39,058 nt of DNA from Candidatus Methylaffinis lahnbergensis (GTDB taxonomy: Bacteria; Pseudomonadota; Alphaproteobacteria; Rhizobiales; Beijerinckiaceae), in contig PEFW01000026.1 in assembly GCA_002890675.1 (NCBI GenBank), forward strand, positions 1 to 39,058. The letters are read 5' to 3'. Within the stretch, counting starts at the first letter, position 1. Each line of letters begins with the position of its first letter. The notes beneath the pieces are model-generated. The model did not search any database. It saw only the letters and a program-made list of their open reading frames with translations, and was not told where the DNA came from. Shown piece by piece: positions 15,845 to 24,441 of the stretch. Position numbers and translations under genes: made by a program.

Positions 15845-16870
15845 TTATCTCCCTTCAATTTTGCCGCGCCAGCTCGGCAGGGCGCCGGGGAAAGGCAGGG
15901 GCGTGGCCTCGTAAACGGCGCGGGCGATGGCGCGGGCGAGGCAATCGGCGGCACATGAGCCGATCTCGGTCTTGTCAATGATCGTTGGGACTTTGTCCGC
16001 CGTTCCGGTCGCGGCGGAAAAAACCGTGTCGCCGTCCATGGGCGCGTGCGAGGGGCGCAACGCCCGCGCCATGCCGTCATGCGCCATTATGGCAAGACGC
16101 TTCGCATCCGCTTTGGTCAGCGCCGCGTCGGTGGCGACGATGGCGATTGTCGTATTTTCCGCCGCGTCGCCCTTGATGCGAAAGCCGAGCGCGTCCGCCG
16201 GCCAAGGGGGCCAGCCGAGGCCGCCGAATTCGCCATTTTGCTCATAAGGGGCGGCCCAAAAATGCGGGCCTTCGCCGATCGTCGCGCGGCCAACCGCATT
16301 CACCGCGACAAGCGCGCCAACGCGAAACCCGCCCGAGGTCGCATCGCTCGCCGAGCCGAGGCCTCCCTTGAGATTTTCGGTCGTGGCGCCAAAGCCCGCG
16401 CCCACGCTGCCAAGCGCGAATTCAACCGCCGCCTCGGCTGCTGCTCGGTAGCCCAAATGCCAATAGACCGGCTCGTGGCCAAAGTTTTTGTCGCCGCCAT
16501 TCAAGAGATCGAAAAGGACCGCGCCCGGCACGATCGGCACCTTGATGTCGCGCACCGCGAAGCCACGGCCGCTCTCGCGGAGATAAGCCGTGACTCCGCC
16601 CATCGCATCGAGGCCATAAACGGAGCCGCCCGAAAGGACCAAAGCATCGACCCGCTCGATGGTCATCGAAGGTTCGAGCAAACCCGTGTCGCGCAGCCCC
16701 GGCGCGCCGCCGTGAACGGCGATCGAGGCGATGGCGGGAGCTTCGAAAATCAGCGCGGTGACGCCGGAGCCTAGTCTTTCGTCATGCGCATGGCCGACGC
16801 GAATGCCAGGGACGCCAGTAATGAGATTCTTCAATCGTGCCGCATCCCAATGAAATAGGGTTGGCTTCAC
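15845..16870 (-). CDS. P1-family (DmpA-type) aminopeptidase
   Basis: P1 (S58) peptidases are made as one chain and cut themselves before a Ser that then becomes the N-terminal nucleophile; known members release N-terminal amino acids or act on beta-peptides. The 341-residue protein has the typical N-terminal block GVPGIRVGHAHDERLGSGVT and the ALVLSGGSVYGLDAMGG region. The self-cleavage site lies in LKGGLGSASDATSGG, with cleavage expected before the Ser. The C-terminal VATDAALTKADAKRLAIMAH segment is also conserved. No export signal is seen, so it should be cytoplasmic. It stands alone next to the repeat-bounded insertion. Confidence 0.88.
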   Translation of the reverse strand: MKPTLFHWDAARLKNLITGVPGIRVGHAHDERLGSGVTALIFEAPAIASIAVHGGAPGLRDTGLLEPSMTIERVDALVLSGGSVYGLDAMGGVTAYLRESGRGFAVRDIKVPIVPGAVLFDLLNGGDKNFGHEPVYWHLGYRAAAEAAVEFALGSVGAGFGATTENLKGGLGSASDATSGGFRVGALVAVNAVGRATIGEGPHFWAAPYEQNGEFGGLGWPPWPADALGFRIKGDAAENTTIAIVATDAALTKADAKRLAIMAHDGMARALRPSHAPMDGDTVFSAATGTADKVPTIIDKTEIGSCAADCLARAIARAVYEATPLPFPGALPSWRGKIEGR

Positions 16871-16917
16871 CTATCGGAACTTCGCTCGGGCCGAGGTCAA
16901 CGCCTCACCGCCTTAGC

Positions 16918-17502
16918 CTACGACGCGCCGTAGCGGTTGACCACCACGTGCGAAATGCCGGCACCCTCCGCGAGGAACCGGGTGATGATGGCCTGCGCGT
17001 TTGGGGTGCACAGATGGTAGGTTCTTGCGTAATCGTGTAAGCCCCGGTTATAGCTACCAGCGAGCCGCTCCTTCCGCGCCGCGGTCTTGGCATCGGCTTG
17101 CAAAAGCGCCTGCATCCTCGCGCGCCAGTCGTCCTGAGGGTTGGAGGCGCAGAGTGCATCCAGATAGGTCAGGGCGCCGAGGATTTCGGCTAGCCGCAGA
17201 ATCTCGGGATCGTAAGGCCGCGCCGGCTCCGTTTCCGGCGCCGGAACCGTTTTTGTATCGGGCGCGGGTTTGGCCGCCGCTTTTTTAGTCTTGGGTTTAT
17301 GCTGCTTGACCTTGCCGGGTTGCGTATTGGTGCCGCCGGACGCGGGCGGCGGCGTGGCCGCTGGCCGGCTGCCAAAAAGAAAGTCTAAAAATTGGGCCCC
17401 GGCCGGGGCAGTCGAAATTGCGACGCAAATTGCCGCCGCCGCAATCGCGCGAAGCGCTTGGCCCGGAATGTTGCCACCTGCGAACACCACGGCTCTCTTC
17501 AT
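16918..17502 (-). CDS. TIGR02301-type secreted protein of unknown function
   Basis: The 194-residue protein starts with a signal peptide (MKRAVVFAGG, then a hydrophobic Ala/Ile run ending APAGAQ), so it is exported. A Pro/Lys/Ala-rich linker follows, including PKTKKAAAKPAPDTKT. The C-terminal domain reads LAEILGALTYLDALC, RMQALLQAD, ERLAGSYNRG and TYHLCTPNAQAIITRFL, with two conserved Cys. I match this domain to the TIGR02301 family of Rhizobiales, whose function is unknown. ATG at 17502 puts the signal peptide at the N-terminus; a start at 17541 would overlap the Nudix gene. It is the last gene of a pdxH-Nudix-TIGR02301 string. Confidence 0.75.
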   Translation of the reverse strand: MKRAVVFAGGNIPGQALRAIAAAAICVAISTAPAGAQFLDFLFGSRPAATPPPASGGTNTQPGKVKQHKPKTKKAAAKPAPDTKTVPAPETEPARPYDPEILRLAEILGALTYLDALCASNPQDDWRARMQALLQADAKTAARKERLAGSYNRGLHDYARTYHLCTPNAQAIITRFLAEGAGISHVVVNRYGAS

Positions 17503-17527
17503 TGCTAATTGCTCAAGGTTGGCCTGC

Positions 17528-18010
17528 CTAGACGCGCGCATTCAGGGCTCTTTGCGCCGCTTCGACCACGGTGACGATATGAGGCGTGCATTCAAGCCCG
17601 GCGAGGCATGCGGGCAGAACCCAGACCGCTTCCCCCGCCTCAGGCCCAGGTTTGGCTTCTCCCGCGATCCATTCGCCCACAAAGGAAGCAATCACGTAAT
17701 GATGGCGGATTTTGCCGGCGTTGTCGCGATCGATTGATTCCACAAATTGATTAAAGGCAACGATCCGCGCATCGATTTGAAGTTCCTCCTGAACTTCGCG
17801 CAGTGCCGCCGCAGCCAAGGTCTCGTCGACCTCAACCAGGCCTCCGGGCAACGAAAAAGCACCATCATATGGCGGCTTGGTGCGCCTGGCGAGTAGAACC
17901 CGGCCAGCCCGGAAGACGGCGACGCTCACGCCAAGATATGGACACTGCGGATAAGTCCGCGCCGAGCCCGGCCGGGCCTCGCGCGCGGCGCAAGAATCAA
18001 TATGGCTCAT
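17528..18010 (-). CDS. Nudix hydrolase
   Basis: Nudix enzymes hydrolyse nucleoside diphosphates linked to another group. The 160-residue protein contains a full Nudix box, [20 protein letters not shown], with Gly, the first Glu, Arg-Glu and Glu-Glu at the required spacing. The usual Gly after EEx is replaced (EELQI). The N-terminal [20 protein letters not shown] and later [12 protein letters not shown] resemble ADP-ribose or 8-oxo-nucleotide hydrolases. Substrate cannot be told from sequence. ATG at 18010 overlaps the pdxH stop by four bases (ATGA), fixing the start and showing translational coupling. Confidence 0.87.
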   Translation of the reverse strand: MSHIDSCAAREARPGSARTYPQCPYLGVSVAVFRAGRVLLARRTKPPYDGAFSLPGGLVEVDETLAAAALREVQEELQIDARIVAFNQFVESIDRDNAGKIRHHYVIASFVGEWIAGEAKPGPEAGEAVWVLPACLAGLECTPHIVTVVEAAQRALNARV

Positions 18011-18621
18011 GGATAGAGGCGCTCCTTGCGCCACGCGTCCCGCTCCGTTTGGCGCCGGAAAACGATACGGTCGTGCAGACGGAAGGCGCCCTCCAACCAA
18101 AATTCGAGATAAATAGGGGAAATCCTGTAACCGAGCCAATAGGGCGGCCGGGGAACTTTGCCAAGGCCAAATTTCGCGGCATAATTCGCGGCCGCCTTCT
18201 CGAGCGCGAAACGGCTTTCGAGCGGCCGCGATTGCCGACTTGCCCAAGCGCCGATCCGGCTCGCCAAAGGGCGGCTGGCGAAATAGGCATCGGCCTCTGC
18301 ATCGGCAACGAGCGCGACCGGCCCACGAAAACGAACCTGCCGCCGCAGCGATTTCCAGTGCAAGACCGCCGCCGCCCGCATGTTCGCGTGAAGCTCCTGG
18401 CCCTTGGCGCTCTCGCAATTGCTGTAAAAGACAAATCCTGACGATTCGACTGCCTTGAGCAAGACCATGCGCACATTTGGGAGGCCATCGGAATCGGCGG
18501 TCGCAAGCGCCATCGCGTTGGGATCGCTAAGCTCGCTTTTTTGCGCCGCGTCGAACCAGTCCACAAACAAAGCGAAGGGATCGGACGCCTCGGTGAAGTC
18601 ACGAGTCGTTAACCCATTCAA
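18007..18621 (-). CDS. pdxH: pyridoxamine 5'-phosphate oxidase
   Basis: PdxH uses FMN to oxidise pyridoxine/pyridoxamine phosphate to PLP, the vitamin B6 cofactor. The 204-residue length is normal. Conserved blocks are [20 protein letters not shown], the FMN-binding [26 protein letters not shown], and the C-terminal [10 protein letters not shown] with [10 protein letters not shown] ending in ERLYP, the family's hallmark terminus. ATG at 18621 lies just before the block. The gene diverges from the lipoprotein gene at 18722 and leads the operon with the Nudix gene. The RidA protein at 6579, which clears PLP-enzyme by-products, is too far away to be linked. Confidence 0.96.
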   Translation of the reverse strand: MNGLTTRDFTEASDPFALFVDWFDAAQKSELSDPNAMALATADSDGLPNVRMVLLKAVESSGFVFYSNCESAKGQELHANMRAAAVLHWKSLRRQVRFRGPVALVADAEADAYFASRPLASRIGAWASRQSRPLESRFALEKAAANYAAKFGLGKVPRPPYWLGYRISPIYLEFWLEGAFRLHDRIVFRRQTERDAWRKERLYP

Positions 18622-18721
18622 CGGTAAACCTCCAAAGGAGTCAATTTTAACGAGCAGCCGAGTCGTGCGGGATGCTTTTCGCCGTTATGGCCACTATTCG
18701 TTTGGCGCGAGGCCTTGTAGC

Positions 18722-19213
18722 ATGGCGCGCGGATCACGCGCGATTTTTCGTTTCCCATATTTCTGGTCGTTTGGGCGGAAACCGCTCGCGCGGGCGGCGA
18801 AAGCTTGCATCCTTGGCGGCCTGCCAATGATCCTTGCCGGATGTTCCATGGCGCTTCCGATCTCGCCCTTGATGCCGCCGGGCTCCAAAGTAGATGCGGC
18901 TGGAGCGGTCCCGAACTCGTCGCTCGCCGGTCTCCTCGAACCCGAGGACTGGCGTCGCGCCAAGGCCGCGCTTTCGACCGCCCTCGATCCGCAAGGCAAT
19001 GGTTCGCTGGTCGGCTGGGATAATCCGGACTCGGGCAATAAGGGTTCATTCACTCCGGTTGGCAAACCCTACCCCTTGGATGCCGGGATTTGTCGTGTCT
19101 TTCTCGCCGAGGTCGATTGCAAGGGAGACGAACACACCTTGCAAGGAACCGCTTGCTCGGATAAGCGGGGCGAGTGGACGATCGCCGAGACGAAACCCTG
19201 GAAAAAGACCTAA
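18722..19213 (+). CDS. outer-membrane lipoprotein, RT0821/Lpp0805-like
   Basis: The 163-residue product has a long signal ending in a lipobox, GLPMILAGCS, so Cys near residue 40 would be lipidated. Its C-terminal part (PLDAGICRVFLAEV, TLQGTACSDKRGEWTIAET) follows the Cys-Arg ... Gly-Thr-Ala-Cys ... Gly-x-Trp pattern of the RT0821/Lpp0805 surface-protein family, related in layout to the rickettsial 17-kDa antigen. The start at 18722 is the best fit; a later ATG lies inside the signal. The last 28 bases before its end are repeated at 20678-20705. A small hairpin (GGCGG ATACTA CCGCC, 19215-19230) follows the stop. Function is likely structural, at the cell surface. Confidence 0.75.
   Translation: MARGSRAIFRFPYFWSFGRKPLARAAKACILGGLPMILAGCSMALPISPLMPPGSKVDAAGAVPNSSLAGLLEPEDWRRAKAALSTALDPQGNGSLVGWDNPDSGNKGSFTPVGKPYPLDAGICRVFLAEVDCKGDEHTLQGTACSDKRGEWTIAETKPWKKT
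19181..19208 (+). repeat. 28-bp direct repeat, copy 1 (inside lipoprotein gene)
   Basis: The sequence starting ATCGCCGAGACGAAACCCTG is identical at 20678-20705. This copy encodes the last residues of the lipoprotein (IAETKPWKK). Confidence 0.9.
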
Positions 19214-19254
19214 AGGCGGATACTACCGCCGCGATGTTGGCTGGCGGCTCTTGC

Positions 19255-19288
19255 GGCGTGATCCGGTCCAATTGGACCGGATCACGCC
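19255..19288. terminator. 34-bp perfect palindrome, probable bidirectional terminator
   Basis: The sequence starting GGCGTGATCCGGTCCAA is its own reverse complement over all 34 bases, with no spacer. It lies between two convergent genes (the lipoprotein ending 19213 and the YVTN relic ending 19303), the usual place for a bidirectional terminator. No T-run follows on either side, so a role as a REP-like repeat or protein-binding site is also possible. Confidence 0.55.
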
Positions 19289-19302
19289 AGGAAGCATGCG
19301 TT

Positions 19303-20490
19303 TTAGCGGGACATCGCGGCCTTGACCGACGCGGCCGCGCCGGAAATCGCGGCCGTGACCGAGGTTGTGCCGCTGTCGCCACTGATAATCAGGGTCACAT
19401 ACACCGGATTCGTGGTTCCGGTTAAGCTCGCGCCCTGCGCCTTCGCGTGGAACGCGTATTGCAGCGTGGCCGTCGGCGTGATCTGATCACCCCCGCGAAG
19501 GTGAAAGAGCCGTCCGGCTGCTCCGTGAAGGAGTGGGGCGGGATAGTAATGGAGAAGGTGCCGACCTGGAGCGTGACCGGATCGCGATGGGATGGAGCCC
19601 AGGTGCGGTGCTGCTCAAGGTGAATTGGGAATGAAGGTTAAAAAAATCTTCGTTGGGGGCCGTGCCGAAGGCGATGTCGAGCGCGGTGGCGCTGAAGGCA
19701 AGGAAGCGGACGCCCGGCGGCGGCGGCACAATGCCAACCCCTCCGACCCACCCCAACCCGACACAACACGGGACCGTGGCCACCACCGTGTTGGTGGCCG
19801 TGCGGATCACCGAGACACTGGCATCGATAAAGCCGCCTAAGAGGGCAGCAATCGCGACATAGGCGTGTTTGCCATCCGGGGTGACGGCGACCCCGGAGGA
19901 GGAACCCGCCACCGGAACCGTGGCCACCACCGTGTTGTCTCTCGTGCGGATCACCGAAACGGTTGCGTTGAATCTATTCCCGACATAGGCGTGTTTCCCA
20001 TCCGGGGTAATCGCGACCCCTTCGGGGGTAATCCCCACCGGGACCGTGGCCACCACCGTGTTGGTGGCCGTGGCGATCACCGAAACGTTGTTGGAGTTTT
20101 GGTTCGCGACATAGGCGTGTGTCCCGTCCGGGGTGACGGCTAGCCCAAAGGTGGTCTCCTTCACCGAAATCCTTGCCACCACTATGTTGGTGGCCGCGTC
20201 TATCGCCAGGACTTTGAAACCAGGCAGGACGTAGACGTGTTTTCCATCCGGCGCGACGGCCAGTTCAATCGGGGAAATTGTGTTAGTGACCCCCAACGGG
20301 ACCGTGGTCACCACGGTGTTTGTGGCCGTGTCGATCACCGAAATGACGGCCTGACCGGCCTTGTCGAGATTCGTGACATAGGCTAAGGGCGCCGCCTCCG
20401 CAAGCCAAGCCCCATCGCCAGCATGGCCAAGAGGGCCATAAAACCCCGCGCCGGTGCGGCGCGGCTTCCGTTACTATGGTAGCTATTCAT
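19303..20490 (-). pseudogene. YVTN beta-propeller repeat protein, multiply frameshifted
   Basis: The intact middle (20338 to about 19640) encodes five or more propeller blades with the repeated pattern TNTVVATVPVG ... VAVTPDGKHAYVA ... VSVI, typical of YVTN repeat surface proteins. Above it, ATG at 20490 starts MNSYHSNGSRAAPARGF and a hydrophobic signal (MALLAMLAMGLGL), which must shift frame near 20385 to reach EAAPLAYVTNLDKAGQAVIS. Below it, the frame shifts again near 19595 to TWAPSHRDPVTLQVGTFSIT and near 19490 to ITPTATLQYAFHAKA, ending at 19303. Three breaks leave no complete product. The intended protein would be a secreted propeller with a C-terminal beta-sandwich-like domain. Confidence 0.75.
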
Positions 20491-20677
20491 TGCAACTATT
20501 CTTCTACTGCGATGCCGTGTCATTGACCGCCGGCCGTTTCACAAACCCCGCATCGCCCGGATTGATTGTCACGAAACCGCTTTCGCCGCACCCCCTGATT
20601 GGGGGGTGTCTGGAGACGCACGGCGTTGGCTCCGAATGAGCGACGCGGCAGCCGCGTCCATTTCGCCGCGCCGTTGG

Positions 20678-20705
20678 ATCGCCGAGACGAAACCCTGGAA
20701 AAAGA
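20678..20705 (+). repeat. 28-bp direct repeat, copy 2
   Basis: Identical to 19181-19208, the 3' end of the lipoprotein gene. Here it is followed by AGG and a TAG stop rather than the original ending, and nothing upstream of it resembles the rest of the gene. Confidence 0.9.
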
Positions 20706-20736
20706 GGTAGTGTCTCATTCAAACTGAGACACTACC
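20706..20736. repeat. hairpin of two abutted element ends
   Basis: GGTAGTGTCTCA, seven bases, then TGAGACACTACC: a perfect 12-bp inverted repeat. On either strand its first 20 bases read GGTAGTGTCTCA followed by TTCAAAC or GTTTGAA sequence, and on the minus strand they match the end sequence seen at 5954 and 14805. It may be a collapsed element or a terminator hairpin. Confidence 0.5.
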
Positions 20737-20941
20737 GAAAAAGACTTAGACTAGAGGTGCCGCAAAAAGTAATGGGAAGATCGCAAGACTCATTTCGACA
20801 CGAATCACTTGCACACGATTATCTGGGACTCAGTGACCTTAGAGAAAGCAGTCACGGACCGCAACGACCTTGCCCTCCGAGGCAAAAATGACGGATTGAT
20901 TTATCCGAGGCAGATCCTACAGCGATAACGATTCCACGTCG

Positions 20942-21658
20942 TCAGCGATGCTTCGCTTGATCCTTGATCTCGGAACCGGTCCGCTTGAGCAAATCCGGCC
21001 TTCGCTCGCGGGTGACCTTAAGCGCCGCCGCCTCGCGCCAGGCCTTGATTTTCGCGTGGTCGCCGGAAAGTAGCACGTCTGGGATTGCCCGGCCCTCCCA
21101 TTCGCGCGGCCGCGTATAATGCGGATATTCAAGAAGCCCCGCCTCGAAACTCTCTTCGATACCCGAAGATTGCTCTCCCATCACGCCGGGCAATAGCCGC
21201 ACGCAGGCGTCACACACCGCCATCGCGGCGATCTCGCCGCCGGAGAGGACAAAATCGCCGATGGACACTTCTTCGAGGCCGCGGGCGGCAACGATCCGCT
21301 CATCGACGCCCTCGAACCGGGCGCAGATCAGCACGGCCCCTTCTCCCGCCGCAAGCGCGCGCGCGCGGGCTTGGGTGAAGGGCGCGCCGCGCGGCGAAAG
21401 CAGCACGCGCGGCCGCCTGTCGGCCTCGTCGAGCCCGGCGTCGAGGCTTGCGGCAAGCACATCGGCGCGGATCACCATGCCGGGGCCGCCGCCGGCCGGC
21501 ATATCGTCGACCGCCCTATGACGGCCTTGCCCATGCGCGCGGATGTCCCGAATTTCGATGCTCCAAAGTTCGCGCGCCAAACCCGCGCCCGAAAGCGAGA
21601 TACCGAGAGGCCCGGGAAACATTTCTGGAAACAAGGTGAAAACCGTCGCCCGCCACAT
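20942..21658 (-). CDS. trmD: tRNA (guanine-N1)-methyltransferase
   Basis: TrmD methylates G37 next to the anticodon of several tRNAs, preventing frameshifting. The 238-residue protein carries the SPOUT knot motifs: [15 protein letters not shown] at the N-terminus, [21 protein letters not shown], then [12 protein letters not shown] and [14 protein letters not shown], which form the AdoMet-binding knot. The C-terminal [20 protein letters not shown] holds the catalytic and tRNA-binding Asp/Arg region. It is the last gene of the ffh-rpsP-rimM-trmD cluster, six bases after rimM. The expected rplS is missing downstream. Confidence 0.97.
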   Translation of the reverse strand: MWRATVFTLFPEMFPGPLGISLSGAGLARELWSIEIRDIRAHGQGRHRAVDDMPAGGGPGMVIRADVLAASLDAGLDEADRRPRVLLSPRGAPFTQARARALAAGEGAVLICARFEGVDERIVAARGLEEVSIGDFVLSGGEIAAMAVCDACVRLLPGVMGEQSSGIEESFEAGLLEYPHYTRPREWEGRAIPDVLLSGDHAKIKAWREAAALKVTRERRPDLLKRTGSEIKDQAKHR

Positions 21659-21664
21659 GACGCA

Positions 21665-22198
21665 TCAATCCTTCGGAGACGGAAGCTTTGCATCGACCTC
21701 TAAGGGTGGCACGACGGTCAAATGGCCCGCCTCGATATCGACACGCGGAAAAACCTCTTTGGTGAACGGCAAAAGCAGCGTCTCGCTACTGGTTGGACAC
21801 GCGATTTCCAAAATATCGCCGCCGCCAAAATTCAAGACATTGACGACGCTGCCAAACGCTTCTCCCGCTTCGTTCATCGCCGCAAGTCCAATTAGATCGG
21901 AGCGATAGAATTCGTCTTCCCCCGCGGCGGGCAGAGACTCGCGCGACACATAAAGCGCGGCATGGGTCAATGCCTCAGCGCTCGCGCGATCGTCAACCCC
22001 CGCGATCCTGGCAATGAACATGTTGTGCTTGATTGGACGTAGGCTCAGAATCGAAAATCGCCGGGTTCCACTTTCATCGAAAAGAGGTTTGTAGGCGGCG
22101 ATGGCGCCCGGAGCGCCGGTAAACGAAGTGAGCCGCAATTCGCCGCCGGCGCCATGCGGGGCGCCAAAACGGCCAACCTGAATGCGATCCTTTACCAT
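21665..22198 (-). CDS. rimM: ribosome maturation factor RimM
   Basis: RimM binds S19 and helps to mature the 30S head. The 177-residue protein starts MVKDRIQVGRFGAPHGAGGE, the family's N-terminal beta-barrel, and continues to the PRC-barrel half (LIGLAAMNEAGEAFGSVVNV, LLLPFTKEVFPRVDIEAGHL). ATG at 22198 sits directly before the conserved block; the frame is open further up but overlaps rpsP with no homology. It lies 25 bases after rpsP and six before trmD, in the standard order. Confidence 0.95.
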   Translation of the reverse strand: MVKDRIQVGRFGAPHGAGGELRLTSFTGAPGAIAAYKPLFDESGTRRFSILSLRPIKHNMFIARIAGVDDRASAEALTHAALYVSRESLPAAGEDEFYRSDLIGLAAMNEAGEAFGSVVNVLNFGGGDILEIACPTSSETLLLPFTKEVFPRVDIEAGHLTVVPPLEVDAKLPSPKD

Positions 22199-22223
22199 TG
22201 CGCTCGCGCGGCGGGCCGGGGGG

Positions 22224-22571
22224 TCAGGCAGCTGGCGTCGCCGTCTTTGCCGCGGCGGCGGCGCGCTCCTGCGCCTTTTTCCTCGGCAGCGCCTGTTTGG
22301 GATTGTCGCGCGGGGCACGCTTCAAGACGCCGAGGGTGTCAAGCAGACGAGCGACGCGATCGGTCGGCTGCGCGCCCTTGGCGATCCACGCTTTCGCCTT
22401 TTCCTGGTCGAGCACGATCCGGTCTTCCGCATCCTTCGCCTTCAAGGGATCGAAGATGCCGAGGCGTGCGATGAACCTTCCATCGCGCGGCATCCTGGAA
22501 TCGGCGACCACGACCCGATAGAACGGCCGCTTCTTGGCGCCGCCGCGCGACAGACGAATTTTCAATGGCAT
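22224..22571 (-). CDS. rpsP: 30S ribosomal protein S16
   Basis: S16 is an early-binding 30S protein needed for assembly. The N-terminal 80 residues ([20 protein letters not shown] and [13 protein letters not shown]) are textbook S16. The 115-residue length includes an Ala/Lys/Arg-rich tail ([15 protein letters not shown]), common in alphaproteobacteria. It lies between the coiled-coil gene and rimM in the cluster. Confidence 0.98.
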   Translation of the reverse strand: MPLKIRLSRGGAKKRPFYRVVVADSRMPRDGRFIARLGIFDPLKAKDAEDRIVLDQEKAKAWIAKGAQPTDRVARLLDTLGVLKRAPRDNPKQALPRKKAQERAAAAAKTATPAA

Positions 22572-22609
22572 TGTGCTTTCCTTTTAACTGTTGGACCGGC
22601 GATTAATGT

Positions 22610-22834
22610 CTAGCCTTCAACGAGATCAAGCCGCTTTTCGATGCGGGTGACCCGCGCGTCGAGGCGATCGAGACGAAGTGATTGTTCCGCGAGCGCGACG
22701 TGCACTTGCGCGAGACCCGCTTCGAGCCGGCCTAGCCGGCCCTTGATCTCGCCAATATCGTTTTCCATGCGATCGAGCTGCCCGCGCATATGACGCAGAT
22801 GATCAAGGACAAGATTTTCAACTTCGGCCATCAT
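22610..22834 (-). CDS. small coiled-coil protein
   Basis: The 74-residue product is almost entirely helical heptads (HLRHMRGQLDRMENDIGEIK, RLDRLDARVTRIEKRLDL), so a coiled-coil oligomer or partner-binding helix is expected. I know no function. Similar short coiled-coil proteins occur widely in Rhizobiales as lone genes. ATG at 22834 overlaps the ffh stop by four bases (ATGA), with a second ATG directly after it. This coupling places it inside the ffh-rpsP-rimM-trmD operon, where it is an unusual guest. Confidence 0.7.
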   Translation of the reverse strand: MMAEVENLVLDHLRHMRGQLDRMENDIGEIKGRLGRLEAGLAQVHVALAEQSLRLDRLDARVTRIEKRLDLVEG

Positions 22835-24441
22835 TTCTTTTTTCCGAACGGGTTGAGGCCGCTCCATAGGCCGCCGCCGAGACCTGGAAGCTTCGCCCCC
22901 CCGAGACCGGGCAATTTTGGCGGCTCCTTCATTCCGTTCGCCGGGTTCGGCGTGGGTCCAGCAGGTCTCGATTGCGCCGGCGTTGGCCCGATTTGCCTCT
23001 GGCCAACTTGCCTCTGCACGGCGGCGAGCTGTTTTGGCGCAGGCTGTGGCATTCCACCTCCCAACCCGCCGCCCGGCAGGCCGAACATGGACGCCATCTT
23101 CCCCATCGCGCCGCCAGGCTTGGCGCCGCCCATCGATTTCATCATATCGGCCATCTGCCGGTGCAGTTTTAAGAGCTTGTTGACATCCTCGACCTTCACG
23201 CCGGAGCCCGCCGCGACGCGCCTCTTGCGCGAGGCCTTGAGGATATAGGGGGCACGCCGCTCCTCACGGGTCATCGACGAAATAATGGCGCGCTGGCGCT
23301 TGATGATGCCATCGTCGAAACGGGCAGAGGCAAGTTGCTCCTTCATCTTGGCGACACCCGGCAGCATTCCCATGATGCCCCCTAAGCCGCCGATTTTCTC
23401 GACCTGGGCGAGCTGGTCGGAAAGATCATCGAGATCGAACTTGCCCTTCCGCATCCTCTCAGCGATGCGGCGCGCCTTCTCGGCATCGATCGACTCGGCC
23501 GCTTTTTCGACAAGTGAGACGATGTCGCCCATGCCGAGGATGCGGTTGGCGATACGGGAAGGATGAAAATCCTCCAGCGCGTCCATCTTCTCGCCGGTGC
23601 CGAGAAGCTTGATTGGCTTGCCGGTAACCGCCCGCATCGAGAGCGCCGCGCCGCCGCGTCCATCGCCATCGATTCTCGTCAGCACGATGCCGGTAATGCC
23701 GACCCTGTCATCGAAGCTTTTCGCAAGATGCACCGCGTCCTGGCCGGTGAGACTGTCGGCGACGAGAAGAATCTCGTGCGGGCGCGTCGCCGCCTTGATC
23801 TCGACCATTTCCTCCATCAGCGCTTCGTCGATATGGGTGCGCCCAGCGGTGTCGAGCATGACGACGTCGTAGCCTTGCAAACGCGCCGCCTGTTCCGCGC
23901 GTTTGGCAATCTGGACAGCGGTCTGGCCTGCGACGATTGGCAGAGTGTCGATGGAAACCTGGCGGCCGAGCACGGCGAGCTGCTCTTGCGCCGCCGGACG
24001 CTTCACGTCGAGCGAGGCCATCAACACCTTGCGCTTCATTTTCTCGGAGAGACGCTTGGCGATTTTCGCGGTGGTCGTCGTCTTGCCCGCGCCTTGCAGG
24101 CCGATCATCATGATCGCGACCGGCGCCGGCGCGTCGAGGTCGATCGGATCGGCATCGGAGCCAAGCGTCTCGATCAACACGTCGTTGACGATTTTCACGA
24201 CCATCTGGCCGGGCGTCACCGATTTGACGACGTCGGCGCCAACCGCGCGCGCGCGCACGTTGTCCACGAAGGAACGCACGACGTCGAGCGCGACATCGGC
24301 TTCGAGAAGGGCGCGGCGGACCTCGCGCAACGCGAGGTTCACGTCCTCTTCCGACAGCGCGCCGCGCCGCGTTAATTTATCCAAAATGCCAGAGAGCTTT
24401 TCCGAAAGCCCTTCGAACATGCGTTTATCCTTAGGCTTCAC
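22831..24441 (-). CDS. ffh: signal recognition particle GTPase Ffh
   Basis: Ffh (SRP54) binds 4.5S RNA and the signal sequences of nascent membrane proteins and docks with FtsY. The 536-residue protein has an N domain from MFEGLSEKLSGILDKL (start region), then the G domain with P-loop GLQGAGKTTTTAKIAKR, the DTAGR box, LVADSLTGQDAV and TRIDGDGRGGAAL. The Met-rich M domain begins near residue 330 (GGIMGMLPGVAKMK, ADMMKSMGG). A Gly/Pro-rich tail of about 100 residues ends the protein. Upstream start codons beyond 24441 lack homology, though MFEG may itself be the true start. It leads the cluster. Confidence 0.97.
   Translation of the reverse strand: MKPKDKRMFEGLSEKLSGILDKLTRRGALSEEDVNLALREVRRALLEADVALDVVRSFVDNVRARAVGADVVKSVTPGQMVVKIVNDVLIETLGSDADPIDLDAPAPVAIMMIGLQGAGKTTTTAKIAKRLSEKMKRKVLMASLDVKRPAAQEQLAVLGRQVSIDTLPIVAGQTAVQIAKRAEQAARLQGYDVVMLDTAGRTHIDEALMEEMVEIKAATRPHEILLVADSLTGQDAVHLAKSFDDRVGITGIVLTRIDGDGRGGAALSMRAVTGKPIKLLGTGEKMDALEDFHPSRIANRILGMGDIVSLVEKAAESIDAEKARRIAERMRKGKFDLDDLSDQLAQVEKIGGLGGIMGMLPGVAKMKEQLASARFDDGIIKRQRAIISSMTREERRAPYILKASRKRRVAAGSGVKVEDVNKLLKLHRQMADMMKSMGGAKPGGAMGKMASMFGLPGGGLGGGMPQPAPKQLAAVQRQVGQRQIGPTPAQSRPAGPTPNPANGMKEPPKLPGLGGAKLPGLGGGLWSGLNPFGKKK

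Larger units (their letters stand above)
20491..20941. other. intergenic region between YVTN relic and trmD
   Basis: About 450 bases without a credible gene. It contains the second 28-bp repeat (20678-20705), the hairpin of abutted element ends (20706-20736), and then featureless sequence to the trmD stop. rplS, the usual neighbour of trmD, is not here. Confidence 0.5.

Noticed and set aside
16046..16774. 242-codon plus-strand frame opposite the P1 peptidase
   Set aside because: Antisense shadow, rich in Arg and Ala, with no recognisable domain.
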